Assembly (NCBI GenBank): GCA_023974075.1
Contig: JAMFTG010000262.1
Coordinates: forward strand, 32,501-96,500
Direction of reading: 5' to 3'
DNA length: 64,000 bases
From: Chaenocephalus aceratus
Taxonomy: Eukaryota; Chordata; Actinopteri; Perciformes; Channichthyidae
Under the pieces are notes generated by a model that was not told the origin of the DNA, ran no database searches, and saw only the letters and a list, made by a program, of their open reading frames with translations. The position numbers and the translations under genes were made by a program. Shown here piece after piece: positions 34,042-43,860 of this stretch (the stretch's first letter is position 1; every line of letters begins with the position of its first letter).

Positions 34042-35846
34042 AGAGCCTTCCTGGAGGCTTTGACCACTGGCAGCAGCCTCAGAAGAGCCTCCTCTGAAGC
34101 AGAGTATTTCTGCAGGTCAAACACGTCCAGATCTTCTTCTGTTGACAGCAAGATGAAGACCAGAGCTGACCACTGAGCAGGAGACAGACTATCTGTGGAG
34201 AGACTTCCTGAACTCAGGGACTGTTGGATCTGCTCCACCAGAGAACGATCATTCAGTTCATTCAGACAGTGGAACAGGTTGATGCTTCTCTCTGCAGACA
34301 GACCCTCATCCATCTTCTTCTTGATGTACTGGACTGTTTCCTGATTGGTCTGTGAGCCACTTCCTGTCTGTGTCAGCAGGCCTCGTAGGAGTTTCTGATT
34401 GGTCTGCAGAGAAAGACCCAGGAGGAAGCGGAGGAACAAGTCCAGGTGTCCGTTTGGACTCCGTAAGGCCTGGTCCACAGCACTCTGGTAGAGATGTGTT
34501 AGTTCAGGTTTGGGTCTGAAGACTTTCGGCAGCCTGGAGGTTGCTGGTTCTTCTGACAGCAGGTTGACCCCAGAGCTGATGAAGGTCAGATGGACATGAA
34601 GAGCAGCCAGAAACTCCTGAACGCTCAGATGGACGAAGCAGAACACCTTGTCCTGGTACAGTCCTCTCTCCTCTCTGAAGACCTGTGTGAACACTCCTGA
34701 GTACACTGAGGCTGCTCTGATATCGATGCCACACTCCGTCAGGTCGGACTCGTAGAAGATCAGGTTGCCTTTCTGCAGCTGCTCAAAAGCCAGCTTCCCC
34801 AGAGACCCCATCATCTTCCTGCTCTCTGGACTCCAGTGTGGATCGGTCTCAGCTCCTCCATCATACTTGATGTTCTTCACTTTGGACTGAACCACCAGGA
34901 AGTGGATGTACATCTCAGTCAGGGTCTTGGGCAGCTCTCCTCCCCCTCTGGTTTTCAACACCTCCTCCAGAACTGAAGCAGAGATCCAGCAGAAGACTGG
35001 GATGTGGCACATGATGTGGAGGCTTCGTGAGGTCTTGATGTGGGAGATGATGGTGCCGGCCTGCTCCTGATCTCTGAATCTCTTCCTGAAGTACTCCTCC
35101 TTCTGTGGGTCAGTGAACCCTCGGACCTCTGTCACCATGTGCACACACTCAGGAGGGATCTGATTGGCTGCTGCAGGGCGGTGTGGTTATCCAGAGGCGA
35201 GCAGAGGGAAGCAGCTTCCCCCTGATGAGGTTTGTCAGCAGCCGATCCACTGAGGTGGACTCTGTGACATCAGTCAGGACCTCAGTGTTGAGGAAGTCCA
35301 GAGGAAGTCGACTCTCATCCAGACCGTCAAAGATGAACACGACCGGGAACTGATCGAACCTGCAGATTCCTGCGTCTCTGGTTTCAGGGAAGAAGTGATG
35401 AACGAGTTCCACCAAGCTGTACTTGTTCTCTCTCACCACGTTCAGCTCTCTGAAGGTGAATGGAAATATGAACTGGATGTCCTGGTGGGCTTTGCCTTCA
35501 GCCCAGTCCAGAGTGAACTTCTGTGTGAAGACTGTCTTCCCAATGCCAGCCACGCCCTTTGTCAGCACTGCTCTGATTGGTGCATCTCTTCCAGGTGAGG
35601 CTTTAAAGAAGTCTTCTTGTCTGATGGTTGTTTCTGGTCTGTCTGGTTTCCTGGATGCTGTTTCAATCTGTCTGACCTCATGTTCAGCATTGACCTCTGC
35701 AGACCCCCCCTCTGTGATGTAGAGCTCTGTGTAGATCTGGTTCAGAAGGGTTGGGTTTCCTGCTTTAGCGATGCCCTCAAACACACACTGGAACCTCTCC
35801 TTCAGGGTGGACTTAAGTTTACGCTGACACTCTGCAGCAAAGGTTC
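34042..35846 (-). pseudogene. NLR exon: FISNA + NACHT + winged-helix/NLR helical region
   Basis: One large exon of 1805 bp, the usual size for the family. Order: FISNA (KLKSTLKERFQCVFEGIAKA ... YTELYITEGG), Walker A GVAGIGKT near 35550, Walker B VVFIFDGLDESR near 35330, then ITT, where sensor-1 ITTRPAA is expected. After the frame break: HMVTEVRGFTDPQKEEYF, SLHIMCHIPVFCWI, CFVHLSVQEFLAALHV and helices to VVKASRKAL. One extra base near 35180 ('acaccgccctgcagc' where 'acacgccctgcagc' would keep frame) separates the two frames. All nucleotide-binding motifs are otherwise intact. Confidence 0.9.
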
Positions 35847-35989
35847 CTGAAAGAACACGCAACAAAGATCATTAGGTCCCACTGGAACTCTGGTTCTCTG
35901 GATGAAATATGGATAGATGCTGGTCTCTTGAGACATCAGCAGAGGAGACATTTATCCAGAGTGTTACATCGCTATAGAAACCCTCTTAC

Positions 35990-36209
35990 TGCGGTGCAGA
36001 CGCTCAGCCAGCTCCTCCTGCTCCATGCTCCTCAGGAAGTGCAGTGTGATGTTCAGGAATGCCTCTCTGCTGCTCCTCTGCTCTTCATCCTCAGCCTCCA
36101 ACACCTCCTCATCCTCACTCTCTAAGCATTCTGGGTAATCTGAACCCAGAGCCTTCTGGATCTTCTTCAGCTCGCTCTTCACAAAGGAGACGACGTGGTC
36201 CTCCAGCAG
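35990..36209 (-). CDS. NLR exon: N-terminal helical linker
   Basis: 220 bp with good borders. Reads LLEDHVVSFVKSELKKIQKA, DYPECLESED, an acidic run, then SREAFLNITLHFLRSMEQEE and LAERLHR. It is the typical exon just before FISNA in this fish family, predicted to be helical. Confidence 0.88.
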
Positions 36210-36348
36210 CTGGAACATCACATGAACGACACAAACTATAAACCATGGATCCAAACATCAGATCCGGACAGACGGACTCTCTGAAAGTGCAGCATGGAGA
36301 TGACTGTGAACAGAAGAGAGGTCAAGTATCTGTAGGACATGCACTCAC

Positions 36349-36428
36349 CGTGAATATGGAGTCCAGCTGTGTCTGATGCTGCTGGGGCAGACTGACCACC
36401 GGGAACCTCCGAGCTCTCCTGGTCCCCT
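36349..36428 (-). pseudogene. NLR exon: short N-terminal exon, one extra base
   Basis: 80 bp. Reads QESSEVPGGQSA in one frame and QQHQTQLDSIFT in the next. An extra C in a run of four (near 36390) causes the shift; 79 bp would join in phase to the next exon. Confidence 0.8.
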
Positions 36429-36729
36429 CTGTGGAGGAACCATGAAGCATTAGCTCACAGGATGTCTGTCCACACAGAGACACACTCGGGGTAAAGGAGG
36501 ACAGGGAAACAGGCTGCTGGTCCTGAAGGCTCAGTCTCCTCCATCAGAAGTGTTTGAGAGATGGTGGAACAGCTTCTGAACAGCCTGAGTTTTCAGGTGG
36601 AGTTTCACGGCCCCTCCCACTGTGGACGTTCACAACTAAACACTTTGGACATGAGGAGGGGTCGGACGAGACTTTAAGAACTAGTTTTATTTTATCATAA
36701 CCGGACTCTTGCTATGAGTTACAGCTTAC

Positions 36730-36837
36730 CTCTGATCAGCAGATGGAGGTCGTTCTTTAAAGGTTATGATGGCGTCCTTCGACCAGTCGCTCTTGAAGGA
36801 CAGACAGCTGGGAGAGTCTGCTCTCTGCTGCTGGACC
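36730..36837 (-). CDS. NLR exon: Ser/Lys-rich N-terminal exon
   Basis: 108 bp between a 'ttctgtttcag' acceptor and a GTAAG donor. Reads DSPSCLSFKSDWSKDAIITF, then KERPPSADQ. Paralogous exons are at 50833-50940 and 56174-56281. No further upstream start exon was recognised. Confidence 0.8.
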
Positions 36838-36897
36838 CTGAAACAGAAACAGATGCAAGCCGGACAGAAACGGATGTAAATGATGTTAAATCTCTTA

Positions 36898-37015
36898 ACC
36901 TGTTCAGCCCTGAGCCTGTTTTCAGGTCTCAGGCTCGAAAATGACGTGCCCAGAACAAATGACTATTTCTTCATTTCTAAAAGGGGTAAATTATTCATAT
37001 TTTTCTCAAAGCAAT
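36898..37015 (+). repeat. Dispersed repeat shared with 11245-11345
   Basis: 'cagccctgagcctgttttca' then 'ggtctcaggctcgaaaatga'; opposite strand to the 11-kb copy. Confidence 0.55.
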
Positions 37016-37082
37016 GATGAACCTGTGAGTTGGATGCAGATGAGTCAGAATCAATATAGATGTTTATTATGTTTCAACCTGG

Positions 37083-38012
37083 TCTCACCAGAATGCGTGA
37101 CTCCACCACGACTCCTTAACACTGCATTTCGTGGTGGAGTCACGCATTCTGCTACATGTACGTGTCGGCACCACGCAAAAAAAACAAACAATGTAAAGTG
37201 AATGAGGCTCTTTTGTCGTGGTGCACACACGCATTTCTACAACGTCCCGCAGTGAGCCTTTATTCTATAAAACGTTTTTAAATCTACTTTATAGCTTGTA
37301 GTAACTCACGGGAGGCTTCTTTTATTTTATTTGTATTCATAATAATTTTAATTTTTCGTCAGAATGTAAAAATTACATTAGTTACGAATTTGTATTCTCA
37401 AAAAACAGTGCATTGTGGGTAATGCAACTGTGATTTTTATTAAATTAGTTAGTTTTTAAGGAAGGCCAGAGCTTCAGCTGTGTCCAATAGATTGTTCCCT
37501 TTAGTTAACGTTATTTAAAAGATAATGATCATGTCCCCTGTATTGTATTACGAGCGTCCATTCCCATTGGATAACGGTGAAGTAAGTGTTCTGCTTACTG
37601 TCGATTGATTTCACAGTGATATCTGCACTACTCATCAACTCAAAAACACCAGAGTATCCTTGTTAATTACACAACATTGATTGGTTTAAATTGTGTGCAA
37701 TGCTTTTGTATTTTTCCCCTTCGATTCGGAGAAACAAATGTTTTTTCGGAGTAAAGGATGGCAGAAGACACTTCACTACCCAGAATCCCAGAATCCTCAG
37801 CTATCGTTTGGGACTACACCATGTGCTTAGCTTGACAAACCCCGTGATCAGTACTCAAGCTCTGTGATTGGTTGACCTCCAACTGCATTCCATATGAAAA
37901 AAAAACGTTTCATAAAAGATAAAATCATTCTTTATTCAGCAGTGCTTGCTTTACTCTTTGAAAGTCATCACATGAATGCATTGTAATAAATGGTTTGGCT
38001 GCATTAATATAT
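37083..38012. mobile_element. Non-autonomous DNA element related to the 15.5-18.6-kb element
   Basis: It starts with a 22-bp perfect hairpin. It then shares with 16225-16320 the block 'actacccagaatccc / cagctatcgtttggga / ccccgtgatcagtactc', and with 17960-18010 (inverted) the block 'ctttgaaagtcatcacatga'. No reading frame. It is cut off by the retroviral LTR. Confidence 0.55.
37090..37150. repeat. Perfect 22-bp hairpin
   Basis: Arms 37090-37111 and 37129-37150 are exact inverse copies (start agaatgcgtgactccaccac), with a 17-base loop. Confidence 0.92.
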
Positions 38013-38414
38013 TGTTAGAGAATATTCTCTTATTGTATGTGCAGGGGAGCATTTTAGTGTTTCCCTATGTGTCTTGTTTGTAATTTGAACAGGGCAAAGG
38101 TCAAGAGGCCCTGCTTTCCCTGTGGGGGGAAGTGTGGACCATGCACGTTGGCTTTAATAGACCAGTTCTTTGTCTTCAGCATGTCTGGTACTAATTAGGA
38201 AAAGCGCGCGATTACCAACTCCTCCTTTTCAACATATAGAGGTGCTTCATGCATTACGTGCTCAGTGATGCGTGGGGATTTCTCACAGCATGTTGTAAAT
38301 GCCTTGGACTCACTCACGGCCGTTGGCTCTCAAATTAAACTCAGTGTTTGATATAAAGCGGACTCCAGCCTCCATTTCTTCCAACAACATTGCTGAAAAG
38401 AAGTTTCTCTCACA
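38013..38414 (+). repeat. 5' LTR
   Basis: About 402 bp, TGTTAGAGAATATTCTC to TTTCTCTCACA. Its polyadenylation word is mutated (aattaaa) compared with AATAAA in the 3' LTR. Confidence 0.85.
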
Positions 38415-38416
38415 CA

Positions 38417-38436
38417 TTGGCGTCACGAAACAGGAC
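38417..38436 (+). other. Primer-binding-like site and leader splice donor
   Basis: 'ttggcgtcacgaaacaggac' follows the LTR and resembles a retroviral tRNA primer site, with a TGGCG start. A consensus donor (gctg|gtaag) follows at 38459, as in a retroviral leader. I cannot name the tRNA. Confidence 0.5.
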
Positions 38437-39302
38437 ACCAAAAGATTTTCAAGAGCTGGTAAGTTCAATTCTATTTTGAGATTGTCTTACCAGCGTTTGG
38501 GATCAAAGGTGTATCAAAATTACCTGAGAGAACTGAGCTGCTGCATTTGCCCGACACCAACGGGCAAATCAGTGCCTAGCGACAAGGACAGGTTGTATCC
38601 AATCACCACACAGACATTCAGTATGGTGCGAGAGACACAACGAGAAAGAAAAGGAGGAAGAATCAGGAGGATTGTCTCCCTCCCTGATCACAAATCAGAG
38701 ACTGTTTCTTTTAACTGTCTAGCTTCAATATGTGATTCATCTAACTGTATTATTGTATCTTATGTGTCCTTAGTTTACTCAACGTGGGAGATATATCCAA
38801 TGGACAGGTACCGTGCGGACGGAGTGGCGTCGGAGGGGGTGAGAATGGCACTCGACACCATTGAAGACATGCCCCCAGAACTGTGGTGTAGCACTAGAGA
38901 GCAGTATAAGGCAATGATAAGGGATCAAGTAACATGTAGAGTGAGGAAACCAGATTACCAGGTTCCCAATCCAGGTGCTACTGCATGCAAACTGTCTGGA
39001 CCAGATAGAAAAACAAATGTTCTATCCACTCCACTTAAACACTCAGGAGGTGATGTAGATTTTTCAAAAAAGGCCTTAATCACTCCTTTTAAACAAACTA
39101 AAACTAATTCTGCAGTAAGTTTAATGTTAGACTACGCACATGAACGTAATATTAGTAACTGTTGGCTGTGCCAAAATATGCCAGAATCCATGCATTCTCC
39201 TATGTTTAGCCCAATTCCTTTTGCAAAAGTGGATTATAAATTAATTAGTTGGAACGACATTTACTCTAGGATTAGCGATGAGGCTGAGGACTGCTATACT
39301 CC

Positions 39303-39411
39303 TTCATACATTACATTACATTACATTGCATTTAGCTGACGCTTTTATCCAAAGCGACTTACAATAAGTACATTCGACCAGGAAGACACAACCTTGAGGA
39401 AAACAGAATCA
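39303..39411 (-). mobile_element. L2-like LINE 3' tail inserted in env
   Basis: 'acattacattacattacatt' followed by 'gcatttagctgacgctttta' and 'tccaaagcgacttacaat'. This is the reverse of a well-known fish LINE 3' end with (TGTAA)n tail. The same end, longer, is at 45998-46800. Confidence 0.75.
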
Positions 39412-40192
39412 TATAAGTACCCAACAGACTCTGATAAACCGTTACAGGACAAGGGTCTGGTCTCTCTCATTGTTGAGACAGTAAATACAAATTATCTGCC
39501 TGACGGTTTCAAACGATTGATGTTTTTAAAACTAATATATGTGAAGAAATACATTAACCTAGCTTTTGAATACAGATTCCAGTTAGCTCTGGTACAAACT
39601 AATTGTTCGGTTAATTCCACAAGTCCAACATGCACAAAACAACCACACATGGCATCTTTGCTGGTTGAAGCCTTGGTAACAGTTGTGCCCTGGTTTGGCT
39701 CCAGAACAGTGAACTCCGTTGAGGTTAAAATACATGATTGTACGAAACCAATACCCCTAGGCAATACCCCTACACGGGACTGTTCAGTATATGTTCCCCC
39801 AATTGTAGTACACGAATGGAAGAATGTGTCCATCTGTTTCCAGAATGAAGCAGGATCTCACACCTCTCCGGATGTGGGACACAGCGACTGTAATACCATA
39901 GTGAGGGTACAATTAGCCAGAATTCCCCTCCCACAGAGAGGCGACCGGGCTTATGGCTGCGTACCATATGACGTTTTTTATGGCACCTGTTATCTAGCCT
40001 ACCTAATTCCTTTAATCCTAACGTAAAGTAGAGGCAAATGAGATTGCAGCGATACTTCCCTCTCTACACAGGAACAGCAGGTCCATTACAAAAGGACAAC
40101 AGGTAGCGAGCCTATTTTTGCCCTGGTACGGCATTTATGTCAGTCAGCAGGAGATCATGGCATTATCCAAAGTAGTGGAACATCATCTAAAT

Positions 40193-41338
40193 TAGGGCTG
40201 TGCGATTATGGCAAAAATCATAATCACGATTATTTGGGTCAATAATTGATATCACGATTATTTTGACGATTATTCATTGACCATTTATTGAACTTTAAAA
40301 CAAATAATATTTTACCAATAAACAAGAATAACAAATATGTTGGAGCGCACTTCCAAAACCTTACTAAACATATTATTAATATGATAAATAAAAATAAATT
40401 AGACCAAAATAAATTAAATCAAATATGATGCAGTGCACTGTCACAACATACTGAAAACATATAGCCAACATTTTGGTCAAACATATTCAACATATTCCAC
40501 TCAGTTAAACGTTGAAGGCTGGCCAACCGTCATGGTCCAGAAGTAACAGGAAATAAATGTTGAACTACAATTTAAGACCAAATAAAAATGTTTAGGCCAC
40601 CATGGCAAATGCTGGTAGGGCTGCTCATGCTAGAAACACCAGCCTGTATACATGGTCTGGTTTCAGAGATGAGCGCAGGCAGGTGACAAGCCACCTGTAC
40701 TGAAGACCCTCAGCCACGCCCGACACATGGGGTGACGCCGGCCAATCACAAAGCTTTGATGCGTTCAAGTGCATTATTCTGGCACAGGAAGATTATGTTA
40801 CAGGACATTAACGATAAAACAGAATATTGTTGTTCTATTTTTGGACACATCTCGCGATCGACTGGTTGGGCACCCCTGGGCTAGACCATAGGTCCGTTGT
40901 GGTGGCAAAGTAGTCAGCTGAAGCCACATCTCTCTCAACTTCCCCACGGCATGTGTCATATAGTGCAGGCAGCGCAGACCTGCTGAAATAATACCGAGAC
41001 GGCATCGCGTAACGCTTGTCCAACGTGTTGACAAGTTGCTTAAAGCCCTGGTTGCTAACAGTGCTAACTGGGCACATATCTTTAGCGATGTGAAATGTAA
41101 TGACAAAGTACTTATAGTGGAAATAGTTTTACCCTTCTTTTTAACGAGTTGCTGCTCTTGTTCTGACATCTTCGCTCGCGCTGAACACATGTCACTCACA
41201 GGTGGCCGAGTGGGCTTTTAGGGAGGGGCGAAAGCGCACCCAGCAAAATAATCGTATTTTGTCAATTATGCTGTTTTCATAATCGTCGCAAGCCATAATC
41301 GTAATCGCGATTAAAATACGATTAATTGCACAGCCCTA
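40193..41338 (-). mobile_element. hAT element inserted in env
   Basis: TAGGGCTGTGCGATTA at the left and its inverse ATTGCACAGCCCTA at the right. The target duplication is ATCTAAAT / CTCTAAAT (7 of 8). A minus-strand transposase remnant is inside. Non-autonomous, 1146 bp. Confidence 0.9.
40835..41199 (-). pseudogene. hAT transposase remnant (ZBED1-like)
   Basis: Pieces in two minus frames: CPVSTVSNQGFKQLVNTLDK, PSRYYFSRSALPALYDTCRG and DYFATTTDLWSS. These are the region before the catalytic core of hAT transposases, including the DLWSS block with the first catalytic Asp. The rest is deleted. Confidence 0.8.
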
Positions 41339-42589
41339 CTCTAAATGTATCAAATATCGCGATGTTAGCGGAACATAAAGAATTGCAGGAAGTTAGGACG
41401 GTAGCACTACAGAATCGCATGGCGCTGGACCTCCTCTTAGCTGCCCAGGGGGGCGCATGTAAAGTAATTGGTGCGGAGTGCTGTTCCTTTGTCTCTGACG
41501 CTACACCTGAAGTTATGGATATGATTCATGATACGGCTAATGGGATAAAAGAATTGCATGAAACTCATGGGTTTACATTTGGGGATTTAAGTGGAACGCT
41601 TGGATCCTGGGGAGCGGGGTTGGTTAAATTTGTTGTTACTGTTGCAGTGTTTATCTTGGTTGTGCTAATCCTAGTGACCTGTTTGATCACTGTAGTTAAA
41701 TTAGCATACGCAGGGTTGCCAAGACTACCCTCCAGGCCCCACAGAGACTAGTGGGGTATTCTACTGTAGATGACACAATGTTGATGTACGACGCCGAGCT
41801 TCCAGACCCATGGGTCTCCATGGCAGTTCCTGTACCTTGGGTACCTCCTTTCAGCGATTGATAAATTGATTAAAGTTGACACTCAGAATAAAGAATAAAT
41901 GTTTTTGACTTTTCCTTCCTCAGGTTGTTTACAATAAAATGTCTGACTTCTCCTTTTCAGATTTTTGAACAAATGTATTTGAATAAAATGTATGTAGTAA
42001 AGTGCCTTACTCTTGAATAAGTGTATTGAAGTAAACGTAAAGTAATGTTAAAGATTGAGGACACTCTACCTTTACAGATTACAGATTGATCTATTCATCA
42101 CTGTGAATTTATACCTTAACTTTGAATTTTAACTGAATCCCTAATGATTCTGATTTATACCTCAATTGGATTTCTTATAATCCTACATTCTAATTGTGTT
42201 TTAATAAGTAATTGCCTTGAAGTAAATCTTTAAAGATGTAAGCTGAATTTGAATTTGTGTTTGATGAATGAGATTAACTGAGTGATTAAATGATAAAATA
42301 TCTTGGTTTTTGAAACATATATTTTACATTATACTTTTGTATTGCATGTGTTATTATTGTGCCTTTTTGACAAAAAGAAATCAAACACTGAAGAAAGATT
42401 GATTTTTCTATTATGGTTGTCTGTATCAACCATTGTGATTGACTGTTTCAATCTTATTCTGCTTTTGATGTAATTAATGTAATGAGGAATCCACACAACT
42501 CTGAGGACGTTTTATTTGATTTAAGTAGTGACTGAATATTCTTAGACTAATGTTAATTGGTTATCCATAAATTGATAAAAGCGTGGATC

Positions 42590-43001
42590 TGTTAGAGAAT
42601 ATTCTCCTGTTGTCTGTGTATAGGGGAGAATTTGAGTGTTTCACATGTGTCTGCCTGCAACTTACAGCAGGGCACAGGTCAAAGGTCCTGCCTTCCTGTT
42701 GGGGGAAGTGTGGCCAACTAGGCAGATGAGTCTAAACAGACTTTCTTTGTCTCTGAAGATCCTTTATTTAATTATGATTAGAAAGGGCGCAAACAGAGGC
42801 TCCTCCTGGATCTGCTGGGTAGAATTGCCTGTGTTTTCTGTGTATTCCTCAGTGTTGACTCGGGATTTCTCAATGCACGTTGTGTAAATGCCTTGGACTC
42901 ACTCACGGCCGTGACTCTCAAATAAACTCAGTGTTTGATTTAAAGCGGATTCCAGCTTCCATTTCTTCCATCAACATTGCTGAGCAGAAGTTTCTCTCAC
43001 A
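42590..43001 (+). repeat. 3' LTR
   Basis: 412 bp, TGTTAGAGAATATTCTCC to TTTCTCTCACA. AATAAA at 42921. The 750 bp between env and this LTR (41830-42589) are AT-rich with no gene. Confidence 0.85.
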
Positions 43002-43009
43002 CTGTTCAT

Positions 43010-43860
43010 GTATGCAATTTTATTTGAGGGATGTTTCCCTTTCCTCTCTGACACACCCTGTACTGGGTGTCCTGTCGGAGTGAGTGACGTCAGGGAACCA
43101 GCGGTGCGCCTCTCTCCTGCCTCTCGGCACACAGAGAGCGGCCTGTTCCCCTCGTAGGAGAGGGATGTTCCTTTTACTCTGACACACTTCGTACGGAGTG
43201 CCTGATCAGAGTGAGTGATGTCAGGGATCCAGCTGAGCGCTCTCCTACCTGTCTGACACGCAGAGAGCAGCTGTTCCCCCTCTATGATCGCAGGATAAGG
43301 TGGGACCTTCGTCTCTACTTTCTCACAGCGGCCGGTATGTATTGTTCCCAGCCTTCACCCCGTCGGGAAGACAGGCATGTTTGCTATGTTCCAGGGACGG
43401 TGATGCGCCATTACGCATGGCACAACAGGCAGGGGGTGTTATTGAGCAGGTGTGTCTGTGCTTCTTGTGCCGGGCGGACCCAGTGGGGCGCAGACTACAT
43501 CATGCTTCGCCCTTAACCCAATAGCGATAGCCTTAGAGGGCGAAGCCATATACGAAATAGGACTGGGGTTACCTACTGTAACCCAGCTTCTATGAGTAAT
43601 GGCGCAGCCCTCTAAGCGCTGGGCCCCACTGGCTCCACGAGTAGCTGAAGAAAAGTTATTTTGTATGGGAGCAGATTGCCGGGCCTCCTTCCTATTTATA
43701 CCGGAAGGAGGCCCGAGGGTGGGGCCCACCTGGCGGGTGGGCGTGGACTACAAGTGTTTCAGTGCTGCGCGGGGGCGCAGAGGGATAACCCAATAGCGAT
43801 AGCCTTAGAGGGCTGCGCCATTACTCATAGAAGCTGGGTTACAGTAGGTAACCTCAGTTT
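43010..43860. mobile_element. DIRS-like retroelement end region
   Basis: Two 50-bp exact-looking inverted arms, 43567-43616 and 43804-43853, start GGTTACCTACTGTAACCCAG. The 27-bp phrase 'aacccaatagcgatagcctt' + 'agagggc' occurs directly at 43517 and 43790. Two related 'ctgacacac...gtgagtga(c/t)gtcaggga' blocks sit at 43050 and 43180. Fish DIRS elements have such 'gtaaccc...gcgcagccct' inverted ends. No tyrosine recombinase or RT is present here. The class assignment is tentative. Confidence 0.5.

Larger units (their letters stand above)
23736..36837 (-). pseudogene. Fish NLR gene: FISNA-NACHT-LRR-B30.2 (NLRC3-like family), broken
   Basis: Nine exons can be placed in order on the minus strand: 36730-36837, 36349-36428, 35990-36209, 34042-35846 (FISNA/NACHT), 33782-33955, 32823-32995, 31864-32037, 30228-30374 (LRRs) and 23736-24383 (B30.2). 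The splice phases join correctly through the N-terminal exons into the NACHT exon and the first LRR. Proteins of this family are cytosolic, nucleotide-binding, presumed immune sensors found in hundreds of copies in fish. Damage: one extra base in the second exon, one extra base in the NACHT exon, one missing base in the middle LRR exon, and a GGA/TCC tract plus frameshifts in B30.2. Some of these could be assembly errors, so the gene could be less broken than it looks. The last intron, about 5.8 kb, is full of minisatellite and transposons. Confidence 0.85.
38465..41751 (+). pseudogene. env: Retroviral envelope gene in three pieces
   Basis: Piece 1 (to about 39302) is a surface subunit with many Cys and N-glycosylation sites and a CWLC (CxxC) motif near 39160. 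Piece 2 (about 39412-40192) carries further surface-subunit Cys and a basic IPLPQRGDR stretch. Piece 3 (about 41339-41751) is a transmembrane subunit: heptad helix, the conserved region ending in a C-x6-CC motif near 41460-41485, a hydrophobic membrane anchor at about 41610-41715, and a short tail ending at 41751. CWLC plus C-x6-CC is the gamma-type envelope layout shared with epsilon-like fish viruses. Breaks: LINE tail between pieces 1 and 2, stop codons after 40024, hAT element between 2 and 3. No full-length product is possible. Confidence 0.82.
38013..43001 (+). mobile_element. Endogenous retrovirus, env only
   Basis: Two LTRs (38013-38414, 42590-43001) flank a short leader with a primer-binding-like site and splice donor, then env, then about 0.8 kb without a gene. 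Gag, protease, RT and integrase are absent. No matching target duplication was seen (left 'atat', right 'ctgt'). The LTRs have diverged clearly (many substitutions and indels), so the insertion is old. Env has been entered by a LINE tail (39303-39411) and a hAT element (40193-41338). It is defective. Confidence 0.8.

Noticed and set aside
39492..39833. Minus-strand frame opposite env
   Set aside because: Shadow of the env reading frame; no recognisable domain.
40798..41199. 133-codon minus frame as a separate host gene
   Set aside because: The neighbouring frame carries hAT transposase motifs and the whole stretch lies between hAT ends.
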